Of a DNA stretch of 64,000 nt, positions 50,017-59,063 are shown piece by piece (the first letter of the stretch is position 1; each line of letters opens with the position of its first letter). Source of the stretch: Acidobacteriota bacterium (GTDB lineage Bacteria; Acidobacteriota; Blastocatellia; Pyrinomonadales; Pyrinomonadaceae). The position numbers were made by a program, and so were the translations under genes. Under the pieces are notes generated by a model that was not told the origin of the DNA, did not search any database, and saw only the letters and a list, made by a program, of their open reading frames with translations. The DNA lies in the NCBI GenBank assembly GCA_023389035.1, contig JAEWFC010000012.1:1-64000 (forward strand), written 5' to 3'.

Positions 50017-51372
50017 CTATATCTCACGGATGAGCAGGGTGCCGGAGACTATTTCGTGGACCGCACGCTTTTCCTCTGTGAAGAGCATCGTTAGGAATCC
50101 GGCACCGCCAAATGCCAGCGAGAGCAAATAGACCGCGGAATTTACAGCCGCCTGATGCACGGTCGGGTAAACGTTCGCGTCAGCATCGATGAGCTCCAGC
50201 GAAAAGATCCGCATCCCGAATGTCTTGCCCCAAACCGCGAGCGACGCGGTCATATAAAGGAAAAGCAAAATGCTGAGCGAGGCCGTGATTGTGAGCACAC
50301 CTGCGAACGATGCCCATGTGCCGCCGCTAAGCATCAGCGGCGATAGGATGATCAGCGTGCCGAAACCGGCGATGATAAAATCGAAAAGACCTGCTCCGAA
50401 CCGCATCGAAAGCGGTGCCAGGTCATCGATCTCCTGAATTTGTTCCTCGAACTCCTCAGCGTATTCGGGCTCGGCCGGCGGTACCTCTTCGATCTTTGCG
50501 GCAATGGGTTCGGCCTTTGCGGGCTCAGTGAAGAGCTTTTCATCGGGCTCGATGCCATCGACGATCATGCCTAGCTTTTTCGGCTCTTTCTGCTGCAACG
50601 GCGATTCTGCCGGTGTCGGGATCGGCGGAAGTTTGTTGGTATCGTAATCCTTCTTCTCGATCCGCAGTGTAGTTACAAGCTTTGGCTTTGGAGCAGCGAT
50701 CGGCTCGGGAGCGGGCGACTGCCGCGGTGTGCCGTTCGGCGTCACGACCTCGAACGGGAACTTTCGCACGGTCGCATCGTCGGCCTTTGCTTCGACGGGC
50801 TCACTTTCGGTTACGAGGAACTGCCGGCGTGACCGCTCAATGCGGTCGATAACGGATTCGAGCCGCGGATTAGCATTCTCGCGCGATTGCGGCACCGACT
50901 CGATCTCCATCTTCAACGCATTCGCGCCATTCGTTGCCGGCTGCTGCATGCTGACGGCCATCGTTGGCTGCGAAGCGGGCCGCTCAGCGACGGCCGCGCC
51001 GGAACGCTGACGGACGGCATTCTGGATCTGCAGACGCCAATCAGGAAGTGTGGGGTTCTTTGCCTGGAAATCTACAAGCGTCTTACTGGTGTGCTTTCTC
51101 GGGAGTTCGGTCGTCATGACCTTTGGAGCCGGAGCAGGCTTTTCTTCCTGAACTTTCGCTACGGGCTCGGAGACCGCACGCGGCGGTTCTTGTTTCGCCA
51201 GAAAGTTGGGTCGCGGCGGTTCGCTCGGAAGCCGCTTTACCGACAGGCCGCCGGAATTTGAGGTGATCTTGGTCTCAAGCTCCTCGCGGACCGTGTCGTT
51301 CATCATGGCTCCGCATGTAAGACAGATGGACAATGTGGGTGCAAGTTCGCGTTTGCAGACCGGGCACGTCAT
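50017..51372 (-). CDS. RDD-family membrane protein with zinc ribbon and disordered linker
   Basis: A 451-residue membrane protein. An N-terminal zinc ribbon uses Cys3, Cys6 (CPVC) and Cys17, Cys20 (CLTC). A long proline/lysine/glutamate-rich linker, probably disordered, covers about 35-320. A C-terminal RDD domain has three to four membrane helices (SMRFGAGLFDFIIAGFGTLII, LLFLYMTASLAVWGKTFGMRIFSLELID, TMLFTEEKRAVHEIVSGTLLI). RDD proteins are of uncertain function, some linked to ion transport. It is separate from its neighbours by more than 100 bases on each side. Confidence 0.88.
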   Translation of the reverse strand: MTCPVCKRELAPTLSICLTCGAMMNDTVREELETKITSNSGGLSVKRLPSEPPRPNFLAKQEPPRAVSEPVAKVQEEKPAPAPKVMTTELPRKHTSKTLVDFQAKNPTLPDWRLQIQNAVRQRSGAAVAERPASQPTMAVSMQQPATNGANALKMEIESVPQSRENANPRLESVIDRIERSRRQFLVTESEPVEAKADDATVRKFPFEVVTPNGTPRQSPAPEPIAAPKPKLVTTLRIEKKDYDTNKLPPIPTPAESPLQQKEPKKLGMIVDGIEPDEKLFTEPAKAEPIAAKIEEVPPAEPEYAEEFEEQIQEIDDLAPLSMRFGAGLFDFIIAGFGTLIILSPLMLSGGTWASFAGVLTITASLSILLFLYMTASLAVWGKTFGMRIFSLELIDADANVYPTVHQAAVNSAVYLLSLAFGGAGFLTMLFTEEKRAVHEIVSGTLLIREI

Positions 51373-51515
51373 AGGCTTTCTATTCCAGCTAAGTTGTCAG
51401 TGAATTTGTGCGCGTTTAGGAACGAATCTGGCTGATGGTATCAGAATCTACTTTAAGTAGTCAATACTAAAGCGCACAAAACCTTGGCGCTTACGGTCTT
51501 TTCAAAATTCGAAGA

Positions 51516-51914
51516 TCATTCTAGCGGGTCGAGCACGTCACCGATCCGTCTGCGGCCGGCAAAACCGGCATCGGTTTCGTGCCACCATTCTATAAATCCC
51601 GGCTCGCCTAACTGCCAGCACAGCAACACGATACGGCCGTCCATCATGGACGGGAAGTCGATCAGGCCGCGTTGATAATCCTTAAGCTGGACGCCTGCGT
51701 TCGTGATCTCGGTCGTGAGCTTGCCGACATCGTACAGACATTTTACGTAACGCGTTCCGCCTGCCATGCCGCCGCCAAATGTCGAGGCCGCGGCCGCTGC
51801 CCGTGCGGCATCGCGATACGTGTCGACCTGCAGGTATAGCTTCCGGATGGCCTCCAGCTTTGGCACTATCGCCGGAAGCAGATCATTGGCTTCGTCAACC
51901 GTGAACAGTTTCAT
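51516..51914 (-). CDS. DUF2203 family protein
   Basis: A 132-residue soluble protein matching the DUF2203 family: FTVDEANDLLPAIVPKLEAI at the N-terminus, a helical middle, and KDYQRGLIDFPSMMDGRIVLLCWQLGE ... WHETDAGFAGRR at the C-terminus. The function of this family is not established. Its start overlaps the NYN-domain nuclease gene's stop by 4 bases (ATGA), so the two are co-translated, hinting at a joint role in RNA metabolism (inference). Confidence 0.88.
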   Translation of the reverse strand: MKLFTVDEANDLLPAIVPKLEAIRKLYLQVDTYRDAARAAAAASTFGGGMAGGTRYVKCLYDVGKLTTEITNAGVQLKDYQRGLIDFPSMMDGRIVLLCWQLGEPGFIEWWHETDAGFAGRRRIGDVLDPLE

Positions 51915-52624
51915 TGGTCGTCGTTCACGCGTACAAAGCCGCCTGGTTTGCGTTCGGCCGGGGTATCGAAAGAGTTGGTCGTGTGAATATTACGGTTGTG
52001 CCTGCCCGAATTCTCACGGCCGCCGCGAGGGTTCTCGCCAAGCGGATGATCGTCAGGTGCGAGAAACGAAGGCACCTCGTATTCGCCGCTCTGCGTGATG
52101 TCTTTGCGGATCAGCTCGGCGATCTCGCCAAGATCGATAAAGAAATCGGCGACGTCGATCAGCCTGGGTGCGGTGTTTGAACGAAAGCCGGCGACCTCAA
52201 CGCGACAGCCTTTATACGCCACGGCGTTTATGGCGTAAACGAAATCTTCGTCGCCTGATACAAGCACGGCCGTATCGTATCGGCCTGCAAGGCTGAGCAT
52301 ATCTACGGCGATCTCGACATCAAGATTCGCCTTTCGCGTGCCGTCGTAGAAGGTCTTGAGCTCTTTCTGCACTACGCGGAAACCGTTCCGCCTCATCCAC
52401 AGCAGAAAGCCCTGCTGCCGTTCCGCCCCTGCGTCGACGCCCGTGTAAAAAAAGGCACGCAGCAGCCGGCCGTCGCCCAGCAGTATGCGGAGCAGCTTGT
52501 TGTAATCAATATCAATCGCGTGAAAACGGGCGGCGTGGAACAGGTTGTTACCGTCGATGAAAACGGCAACGCGTCCGCGATGTCCAAATTTCCACGACGA
52601 ACTTGTTGTCGTGTCGAATTGCAT
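51911..52624 (-). CDS. NYN-domain protein (LabA/DUF88-like), putative nuclease
   Basis: A 237-residue protein with a PIN-like NYN domain of the LabA/DUF88 family, predicted to cut RNA. Acidic metal-site residues are visible in VFIDGNNLF, DVEIAVDMLSLAG and VLVSGDEDFVYAI. The C-terminal 60 residues are Arg/Asn-rich and probably disordered. It is coupled with the downstream DUF2203 gene by an ATGA overlap. The 230-base upstream gap carries TAGAAT on the minus strand as a possible -10 box, but no well-spaced -35. Confidence 0.88.
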   Translation of the reverse strand: MQFDTTTSSSWKFGHRGRVAVFIDGNNLFHAARFHAIDIDYNKLLRILLGDGRLLRAFFYTGVDAGAERQQGFLLWMRRNGFRVVQKELKTFYDGTRKANLDVEIAVDMLSLAGRYDTAVLVSGDEDFVYAINAVAYKGCRVEVAGFRSNTAPRLIDVADFFIDLGEIAELIRKDITQSGEYEVPSFLAPDDHPLGENPRGGRENSGRHNRNIHTTNSFDTPAERKPGGFVRVNDDQ

Positions 52625-52899
52625 TATGTTGACCCCTAATAACTTCTAGAGGCCGAAATGCGGGTGGGTCTGACGAAGCTCGTGCGGAAAAAATCGTGCC
52701 GGATCGCCGGCTATTCTAAAGTTTTGAAACAAAGAGCAATACAAACACCGATAAGATGATGCAATAAACAGTTAACTAACCGCTTCGTATAACGCTGATC
52801 CCGGATGTCGGCCTTTATACAGTTTGCATTGCGTAAAGCTTATGGTCAAGCAATCTGGTTTTGGACGTGCTAACATTTGGTGTTTCGCGGGCGGCCTTT

Positions 52900-53874
52900 A
52901 TGAACCCTGAAAACGAGGATCTGCAGGAAATGTTGCCGGACGGCATGGCGGTCGTGGAAAGCCCGATCGGCTTTGATCCGGCAAGCCTGGCAAGCTGCGA
53001 AAAGTGCGGCCGTGCAAACCCGCCGAACCGCTCGGCGTGCATGTACTGCGGAGCTGCGATAGGCGAAAGTGCAGCAATACCGTCAACCGACGACGAGCTG
53101 CTCGAGAGCTGGCAGAACGGATACAACGTCGTTCTTTCCGCAGGAGCCGAATCTGCCGCCGGCGGGCACGCTGACGCTGTGCGGTCTGCTCTGCAGCGCG
53201 GATCGTCGGTCCCGGTCGGGCGGTTTGCGTCGGAATCGAAAGCTGCTGCGGCGATAGAGGCTCTTGAACGGTCGGGAGCTGGTGGGCAGGTCATCTCAGA
53301 TGAGGAACTTGGCGCTGATCGCCCTCCTGTCCGTGCTCGTTCGATCCGATTTGTGAATGACGAGGTGCAGGTCACGGATTTCAACACCGGCGAACTGCGT
53401 AGCTTTAACAAGAGAGATCTCAGACTGATCGTCTCCGGCGTGCTGTTTGACGACCGCACCGAAACGTTTCAAAAAAAGACGCGCACTCGCGAAGCAAAAG
53501 CCGAAACGACGACCTCAGTCTATGATAGACCTGTGGCCGACATTTATTTCAGCGGCCACGACCTCGGGTATCGGATAATGACCGCGGGATTTGATTTCTC
53601 ATCTTTGGGCGACAGCATGAGCTTGATCGCGGGAGAGAATCTGGAGAGGTTGGTTCGGGAACTTGCAGCTTGCGGCAGCGGCCTCCGGTTCGACGAAAGC
53701 TACAGAGACCTTAGACACCACCTCGAAGAGATCTGGCCGCTCGAGGAGCACACCGATCATCTCGGTAAAATGCATCGCACGATCGACCGCAAGGGGAAGA
53801 CCACCGTCGCCAGCCGCAGCAATTCGCGTCAATTTACAAAGTACTCGCGGCTGCAGGCCCGCCTTTCGCTATGA
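52900..53874 (+). CDS. Zinc-ribbon protein of unknown function, coupled to rlmB
   Basis: No family recognised. The ATG at 52900 gives 324 residues; an in-frame TTG at 52861 would add 13. A CxxC zinc ribbon is present (SCEKCGRANPPNRSACMYCGAA). The next region is alanine-rich and helical (ALQRGSSVPVGRFASESKAAAAIEALE, GAGGQVISDEELG), reading like a small ligand-binding domain. A strand-rich second half contains RSIRFVNDEVQVTDFNTGELRSF, and the last 30 residues are basic. Its stop overlaps the rlmB start by 4 bases (ATGA), so it is translated with the methyltransferase. Confidence 0.72.
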   Translation: MNPENEDLQEMLPDGMAVVESPIGFDPASLASCEKCGRANPPNRSACMYCGAAIGESAAIPSTDDELLESWQNGYNVVLSAGAESAAGGHADAVRSALQRGSSVPVGRFASESKAAAAIEALERSGAGGQVISDEELGADRPPVRARSIRFVNDEVQVTDFNTGELRSFNKRDLRLIVSGVLFDDRTETFQKKTRTREAKAETTTSVYDRPVADIYFSGHDLGYRIMTAGFDFSSLGDSMSLIAGENLERLVRELAACGSGLRFDESYRDLRHHLEEIWPLEEHTDHLGKMHRTIDRKGKTTVASRSNSRQFTKYSRLQARLSL

Positions 53875-54701
53875 AAAGAACGAATCGGCCAAATGACCGG
53901 CGCCCGAATGAAAGGCGCGACCGGACCGAACGTCGGGACCAGCGTAAGCCGGCCGAACGCAGTGCCTCGCAAGATGCGTTCATCTTCGGGTTTCTTCCGG
54001 TGGTCGAGCGGCTTCGGTCGCGGCCCAAGAGCGTCGGCAAGATATTTGCGATCGATGGTGCGACCGAACATCGCCTTCGGGAGATCGCCTCTATAGCACG
54101 CGAGAACCGGATCCCCTTCGACAGAGTCTCGCGTGAGGCTCTCGATCGAATGGTCGGGCCGGACGCAAATCATCAGGGGATAATCGCCACCGCACTGCCG
54201 GTAGATTACGCCGATGCCGATGAGCTGCTCGACAATATTAACGCCGAAAGCCTTTTCGTGATCCTTGATGGTGTCGAAGATCCGAGAAATCTCGGCGCCA
54301 TCCTACGCAGTGCCGAGTGTGCGGGTGCGAATGGCGTTTTCATTCCCGAACGGCGTGCGGTCGGGTTGACCGATACAGTGGCAAAGTCGTCCGCCGGTGC
54401 CGTCGAACATATCAAGGTTGCACGAGTCGCAAATCTCAACAGGCTGATCGAGGAACTCAAGCAGCGGGACGTTTGGGTCGTCGGTGCGGGCGGTTCGGCA
54501 GAAACGTCGTACACCGATTGGGACTGGACGCGGCCCACGGCGCTCGTGCTAGGCGGCGAAGGTTCGGGGCTTCATCGTCTGGTCGCGGAAAACTGCGATG
54601 TGTTGGTGAAAATCCCGATGTATGGAAAAATAGAATCTCTGAATGTATCGGTCGCCGCAGGCGTTATACTTTTCGAGGCCCGTCGCCAGCGAGGGCTCTA
54701 A
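53871..54701 (+). CDS. rlmB: 23S rRNA (guanosine-2'-O-)-methyltransferase RlmB/TrmH family
   Basis: A 276-residue SpoU-family enzyme that uses SAM to 2'-O-methylate a guanosine of 23S rRNA. The first 25 residues are very basic and probably contact RNA. Family motifs: FGFLPVVERL, VILDGVEDPRNLGAILRSAECAGANGVF (motif 1), LVLGGEGSGLHRLVAENCD (motif 2, part of the SAM-binding trefoil knot) and IPMYGKIESLNVSVAAGVILFE (motif 3). Which guanosine is modified cannot be told from sequence; RlmB is the most similar well-known member. Coupled to the upstream zinc-ribbon gene by ATGA. Confidence 0.92.
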   Translation: MKRTNRPNDRRPNERRDRTERRDQRKPAERSASQDAFIFGFLPVVERLRSRPKSVGKIFAIDGATEHRLREIASIARENRIPFDRVSREALDRMVGPDANHQGIIATALPVDYADADELLDNINAESLFVILDGVEDPRNLGAILRSAECAGANGVFIPERRAVGLTDTVAKSSAGAVEHIKVARVANLNRLIEELKQRDVWVVGAGGSAETSYTDWDWTRPTALVLGGEGSGLHRLVAENCDVLVKIPMYGKIESLNVSVAAGVILFEARRQRGL

Positions 54702-54715
54702 CGGGATCAGATCTT

Positions 54716-55306
54716 ATGTTTTGTCCGAAGTGTGGAACAAAAAATCCTGACGATGGTAAATTTTGCCGAAGCTGCGGTGTCGATCTCGGCAACGTTTCGG
54801 CTGCGCTGAATCCAAAAAAGCCCGTGGAATTTCGTCTTGATCTCGGCAGCTTTGCAGGTGACTGCGGCACTGAAGACGAGGCGGATAGCCGTCGCCGAAT
54901 GGACCCGGCGGAGGTTTACGGCGACGCGGTCAAAGCGATCATTTCCGGTATCGGGTTCGCGGTCGTTGCGGTCGTTCTTTTTACAACCGGCGTGGCGGGC
55001 GGAAAGGCGTGGTGGTGGGCGATGCTCTTCCCCGCGTTCACCTTTTTTGCCAAGGGAGTTTCAGACCTGCTTAAATCGCGTAAAATGGAGCAGGCACGGT
55101 ATAGCGTCGCCGCGAACGCGAATCCCGCGATGCCGGCAGCACCGTCTGTAAACGCACTACCGTCAACGCCGGCCGATTACATCTATCCCGAATCAAAGTT
55201 CAAGACCGGCGATCTCGTGCCGCCGAGCGTAACCGACCACACTACACGTCAGCTTCAGGTAAATGACGAGGGCGAGACAATGACGCTCCCGAAAGACCGA
55301 GCCTAA
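54716..55306 (+). CDS. Small zinc-ribbon membrane protein
   Basis: A 196-residue protein, started at the ATG at 54716 because MFCPKCGTKNPDDGKFCRSCG places Cys3, Cys6, Cys17 and Cys20 exactly as in zinc-ribbon (DUF2116-like) domains; the frame upstream is merely open inside rlmB. Two membrane helices follow at about 80-98 and 100-122 (AIISGIGFAVVAVVLFTTGVA, WWWAMLFPAFTFFAKGV). The C-terminus is Pro/Ala-rich. No function assigned. It shares the zinc-ribbon-plus-membrane layout of the RDD protein 4 kb upstream. Confidence 0.8.
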   Translation: MFCPKCGTKNPDDGKFCRSCGVDLGNVSAALNPKKPVEFRLDLGSFAGDCGTEDEADSRRRMDPAEVYGDAVKAIISGIGFAVVAVVLFTTGVAGGKAWWWAMLFPAFTFFAKGVSDLLKSRKMEQARYSVAANANPAMPAAPSVNALPSTPADYIYPESKFKTGDLVPPSVTDHTTRQLQVNDEGETMTLPKDRA

Positions 55307-57456
55307 CGCCTTACCACCGCACGTGCATTCCCGACATTTCCGCTCGAATCGAATACCCGCAAGGTGATGACATATTCGCCTGCCGCAGGCAGCGGCACGT
55401 CCACCGTGTACCGCTCTTCGGGGCTATCCGATATCCCGTCGTCCGGCACAACCGAGATCCAATCGCCGCCATTTACGCTGAACTCAGCCCGGGTCAGATA
55501 GCTTGACGGGTCTGACGCTGAAAAGACCGCACGCGCCCTATCGCCTGTCACCTGCGGCTGGCCTTCCGACCGCACGATCGGCTGTGTGTTATCAATGTCG
55601 AACGGCTCACTCACACGCTCGCCTGTCCGGGACGAACCGACCGGGTTCGAAGGCGAATCCTTCGCGACGATCTTTAACAGATAACGGCCGTCGGGCAGCG
55701 ACAATCCATCCAGCGAAACGAACGTCTCCGAGATATTGCCGCGAAGCAGCTTAAACTCGGCGTCGCGTACCTCCTTGAAGTAAACGTCGTAGATCAATTT
55801 GTCGCCATTGCGGTCTTCGGCAGTCCACTGAAACGCACGCGCACCGCGTTGATATACGCGGCGCGGCTGAATTATCTGGACGGGCACACCGAATTGAATT
55901 GGATCCAACCCGGAAAGCTCGATATTCGGGTCGATCTGCGGGACCGGGTTTGCGAGCAATCCGATGTTTGCCGGCAGGATGTTGATCGACTGCACTTCGG
56001 GTGCGATGTTGCGGCCGGCAAACGCAAGGCTGACCTCGCTGAGTGCAGGCGCGGTCGAGCCGCTTTGCAGCGTGGCCCGCCACTGTATGTATCTTGCACG
56101 CGGGCTTTGTACTGTTCCCCGCGACGATCCCGAGACCGGGCCCCAAGCGCTCCATGTCTCGTTAGGTTCCTCGGTATTTCCGCTTCTGCTCTCGAGCCTG
56201 ACATTGCCCGCGGACCTCCACCAGAGCGATCCCCAGGCGGATGTGGCCTCTGCGTCTAAAACCGCCGATTCGTACACGCCTGTGCTCTGCGATCCGGGGC
56301 CCATACGAAAGAGAGTGCCTTGATTGCTGGACGCCGCATAGAGTTCGTTCGCAGTCCCAAAGATGGTCGAGATCTGGTTCGCGTCCGACTGCAGCACGAG
56401 AGTCTCGCGTGCGTCGTTGCCGATGTTGTAAATGCGGCCTTTGTCAGATGTGCCCAGCAGAACGCCGTTGCCTGATCTGTGAGGGTAGATGGAGAATCCG
56501 CTGACCGTCGGCGACGACCATAGTATCTCAGGGCCGCCATCATTCGTTATACGGTAAACCGCCGAGCGTGCACCTGTAAGGTCGTATTTGCTCTTGACCG
56601 CTGCGGGCGGTGCGGGAGCGGCCGGTTTATCGATCTTTACGGTCTTGCCCGCTGCCTGATCAGCCGGTTTCGGGGTTGCGGATGGCGTCGCTGCGGATGC
56701 CGATTCACCTAGAGCAAGTGCATAGATCGAACCGTCCGGGCCTAAAGCTATTTCGTGGATCTCGCGAAGCGGGGAATCGAGCAGGGCGAAGGGTTTGCCG
56801 TCGCTCCCGAATCTCAGTACCAGACCGCTGGCGTCGGTTCCCGCATATAGGTTGCCGGTGTTGTCCGCGACCAGCGTGATGATGTGCGACTCGCTGGTGT
56901 CAAACATCAGCGAAGCCTCAGGCGTGGCATTTGCCGAGCGCACGCGAAAGATCTTTCCGCCTTCGCCCGTGCCGACCGCCAGGCTGCCGTCAGGCATCAT
57001 CGCCATCGACCAGATGTACTTTTCCTTTGGTTCGAAAAATACCTCGGGCTTGCCCGCTGCGTCGAAACGGTAAACCTTGCCGTCAGGTGACGTCGCGGCA
57101 AACAGCTCGCCGCCGCGGCCGATAGCAAGTGCCGAAACGTTCAGCTCCGCAAGGTCGGCGAACAGAGCTCCCTTTCCGCCGGCAACTCGGTAAATGCGCC
57201 CTTCGCCGCCCGTGCCTAGAAAGATGTTCCCGCTCGGGTCGATCGCCGAAGACCAGATATAGGGCTGCTCGGTCTTGTATATCTCCGCAAAGGCCGGTGC
57301 GATCGAGATCGTTCCGTTCTCGTCGATCGAAACGCTCCGGGCGTCGCCCTTAAGAACGTCTGCACGCGTGTTGACGGTCCAGATCGACGTTTGGCCGGCA
57401 GCGGCGAATACAAATGCGGTGGATGAAAGACAGATAGCAAGGAAAAGATTTTTCAT
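55303..57456 (-). CDS. Large exported beta-propeller-like protein
   Basis: A 717-residue protein, started at the ATG at 57456 that gives a proper signal peptide (NLFLAICLSSTAFVFAAAGQ). Residues 50-420 contain repeated blades with Gly-x-Gly turns (FLGTGGEGRIYRV, LFAATSPDGKVYRF, LAVGTGEGGKIFRV, LYAGTDASGLVLRF, GVLLGTSDKGRIYNI), typical of NHL/WD-like propellers used to bind ligands. A Pro/Ala linker at about 300-330 splits the blades. The C-terminal half is strand-rich and Ig/fibronectin-like. Ligand unknown; the fold suggests an extracytoplasmic sensor or binding surface. Its stop overlaps the convergent zinc-ribbon gene's stop by 4 bases. Confidence 0.85.
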   Translation of the reverse strand: MKNLFLAICLSSTAFVFAAAGQTSIWTVNTRADVLKGDARSVSIDENGTISIAPAFAEIYKTEQPYIWSSAIDPSGNIFLGTGGEGRIYRVAGGKGALFADLAELNVSALAIGRGGELFAATSPDGKVYRFDAAGKPEVFFEPKEKYIWSMAMMPDGSLAVGTGEGGKIFRVRSANATPEASLMFDTSESHIITLVADNTGNLYAGTDASGLVLRFGSDGKPFALLDSPLREIHEIALGPDGSIYALALGESASAATPSATPKPADQAAGKTVKIDKPAAPAPPAAVKSKYDLTGARSAVYRITNDGGPEILWSSPTVSGFSIYPHRSGNGVLLGTSDKGRIYNIGNDARETLVLQSDANQISTIFGTANELYAASSNQGTLFRMGPGSQSTGVYESAVLDAEATSAWGSLWWRSAGNVRLESRSGNTEEPNETWSAWGPVSGSSRGTVQSPRARYIQWRATLQSGSTAPALSEVSLAFAGRNIAPEVQSINILPANIGLLANPVPQIDPNIELSGLDPIQFGVPVQIIQPRRVYQRGARAFQWTAEDRNGDKLIYDVYFKEVRDAEFKLLRGNISETFVSLDGLSLPDGRYLLKIVAKDSPSNPVGSSRTGERVSEPFDIDNTQPIVRSEGQPQVTGDRARAVFSASDPSSYLTRAEFSVNGGDWISVVPDDGISDSPEERYTVDVPLPAAGEYVITLRVFDSSGNVGNARAVVRR

Positions 57457-57547
57457 GGGCAAAGCGCGACAGCCCCGGTCGTGGGCCGTCTTGTTAAATG
57501 ATATTAAAGTATCGCGATGGAAAATCACATCGGAGGGCAGCAAAGCG

Positions 57548-58882
57548 TCATCGCTTTGCCTGATTTGCAGCAATGCGGTCAAGCACCTCGACCGCGTCGT
57601 CGCCTGCCATAAACGCAAGCGCGTTGCGCAGCTCCTCAGCGTCGCCGGTTATAAGCCGGGCACTGCGTTCACGGGTGAGATATGCCCAAAACCATTCAGA
57701 CATCACGATCAGGCGATTCCTGAAACCGATCAGGAAGAAGACGTGCAGGAACAGCCAGAACATCCATGCGATCCAGCCCGTCAGCTTCAACCCGAAGACA
57801 TCTGCGATGGCCTTGCTGCGGCCGATGGTCGCCATCGAGCCTTTATCTACGTATTTGAAAGGCTCCCGGGCTTTGCCTTTCAGATCACGAAGGATGTTTG
57901 CAGCGGTCGCGTCGCCCATCTGCATCGCCGCGGGGCTGACGCCGGGGACAGGTTGGCCGTCGGCCTGCTTGATCGACGCCATGTCGCCGATCACGAAAAT
58001 ATTGCCATGGCCCGGGATAGTAAGGTCCGGTTCGACAAAGACGCGGCCGGCGCGATCGGTCTCACCGCCGAGCAGCTTGCCGAGCGGTGATGCGGCGACG
58101 CCCGTTGCCCACAGCACCACGTCGCACGCGATCCATTCCTCGCCGACCTTTACCCTGCCGGGCTGAATGTCAGTAACAAAGCTCGACAGTCGCACCTCGA
58201 CGCCGAGCTGCTCAAGCTGCTCTTTCGCGCTCTCCGAAAGATCGCTCGCGAATGTGCCGAGCACTCGGTCAGAGCCTTCAAACAGAATTACGCGGGCCTT
58301 TCGCGTATCGATCGCCTTGAAATCTTTTGCAAGCGCCTGACGTGCGATATCGGCTATCGCTCCGGCAAGTTCGACGCCTGTCGGTCCGCCGCCGACGACG
58401 ACAAAGGTAAGTTCATTATGTACGCCGGTGAGCGATGCCTGTCTTTCGGCAAGCTCAAATGCGAGCAGCACGCGGCGTCTGATCTCGACCGCGTCTTCTA
58501 ATGTCTTAAGGCCCGGCGCGGAAACTTCCCATTGATCGTTCCCGAAATAGGCATGCCGAGCACCCGCGGCGACTATCAGGTAATCAAAGGGCACGAGCGT
58601 GCCGTCATCGATCTGCACTGCATTGCCTTCAGTATCAAAGCCGGTCACCTCGCCCATTATCACCTCGATGTTCCTGGCGTAATGGAGTATCCGGCGAATA
58701 GGCGAGGCGATCTCGCCCGGGCTGAGCACAGCCGTCGCTACCTGATAAAGCAGGGGTTGGAAAACGTGGTGATTCTTGCGATCGATCAGCGTTACATCGA
58801 CCTCGGTATTGGCCAGGGCCTTTGCCGCCCAGAGCCCGCCGAAACCGCCGCCAACTATCACTATCCTTTTTCTGTCAGCCAT
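57548..58882 (-). CDS. ndh: Type II NADH:quinone oxidoreductase (NDH-2)
   Basis: A 444-residue monotopic membrane flavoenzyme that passes electrons from NADH to quinone without pumping. FAD- and NAD-binding Rossmann motifs are present at the N-terminus (IVGGGFGGLWAAKAL) and about 165 (VVGGGPTGVELAGAIAD). The HVFQPLLYQVATAVLSPGEIA segment and the second FAD contact GNIFVIGDMASI are family-diagnostic, and a C-terminal amphipathic/hydrophobic stretch (WIAWMFWLFLHVFFLIGFRNRL) anchors it to the membrane. Confidence 0.95.
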   Translation of the reverse strand: MADRKRIVIVGGGFGGLWAAKALANTEVDVTLIDRKNHHVFQPLLYQVATAVLSPGEIASPIRRILHYARNIEVIMGEVTGFDTEGNAVQIDDGTLVPFDYLIVAAGARHAYFGNDQWEVSAPGLKTLEDAVEIRRRVLLAFELAERQASLTGVHNELTFVVVGGGPTGVELAGAIADIARQALAKDFKAIDTRKARVILFEGSDRVLGTFASDLSESAKEQLEQLGVEVRLSSFVTDIQPGRVKVGEEWIACDVVLWATGVAASPLGKLLGGETDRAGRVFVEPDLTIPGHGNIFVIGDMASIKQADGQPVPGVSPAAMQMGDATAANILRDLKGKAREPFKYVDKGSMATIGRSKAIADVFGLKLTGWIAWMFWLFLHVFFLIGFRNRLIVMSEWFWAYLTRERSARLITGDAEELRNALAFMAGDDAVEVLDRIAANQAKR

Positions 58883-58951
58883 AGCTCGCCCCGGAAATCA
58901 TCTTTTCTCTAGCCTAACATCTAAGACGCGTCATATCTGCCCGATACATAT

Positions 58952-58987
58952 AAAAAAAGGGCAGCCCCGAAAGTTTCGAGGCTGCCC
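58952..58987 (-). terminator. Rho-independent terminator for the 59-kb gene
   Basis: On the minus strand GGGCAGCC (58987-58980) and GGCTGCCC (58966-58959) form an 8-bp stem with an additional CGAA/TTCG stem inside, followed by seven T residues. It ends the minus-strand transcript of the gene at 59064-59681. Confidence 0.85.
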
Positions 58988-59063
58988 GCAGATCTGCAAT
59001 TGCTATGGCCCGAGCTAAGGTAAGCGGCTGCCGGCCGACATCCGCCGATGAGGTGGTTTACGG

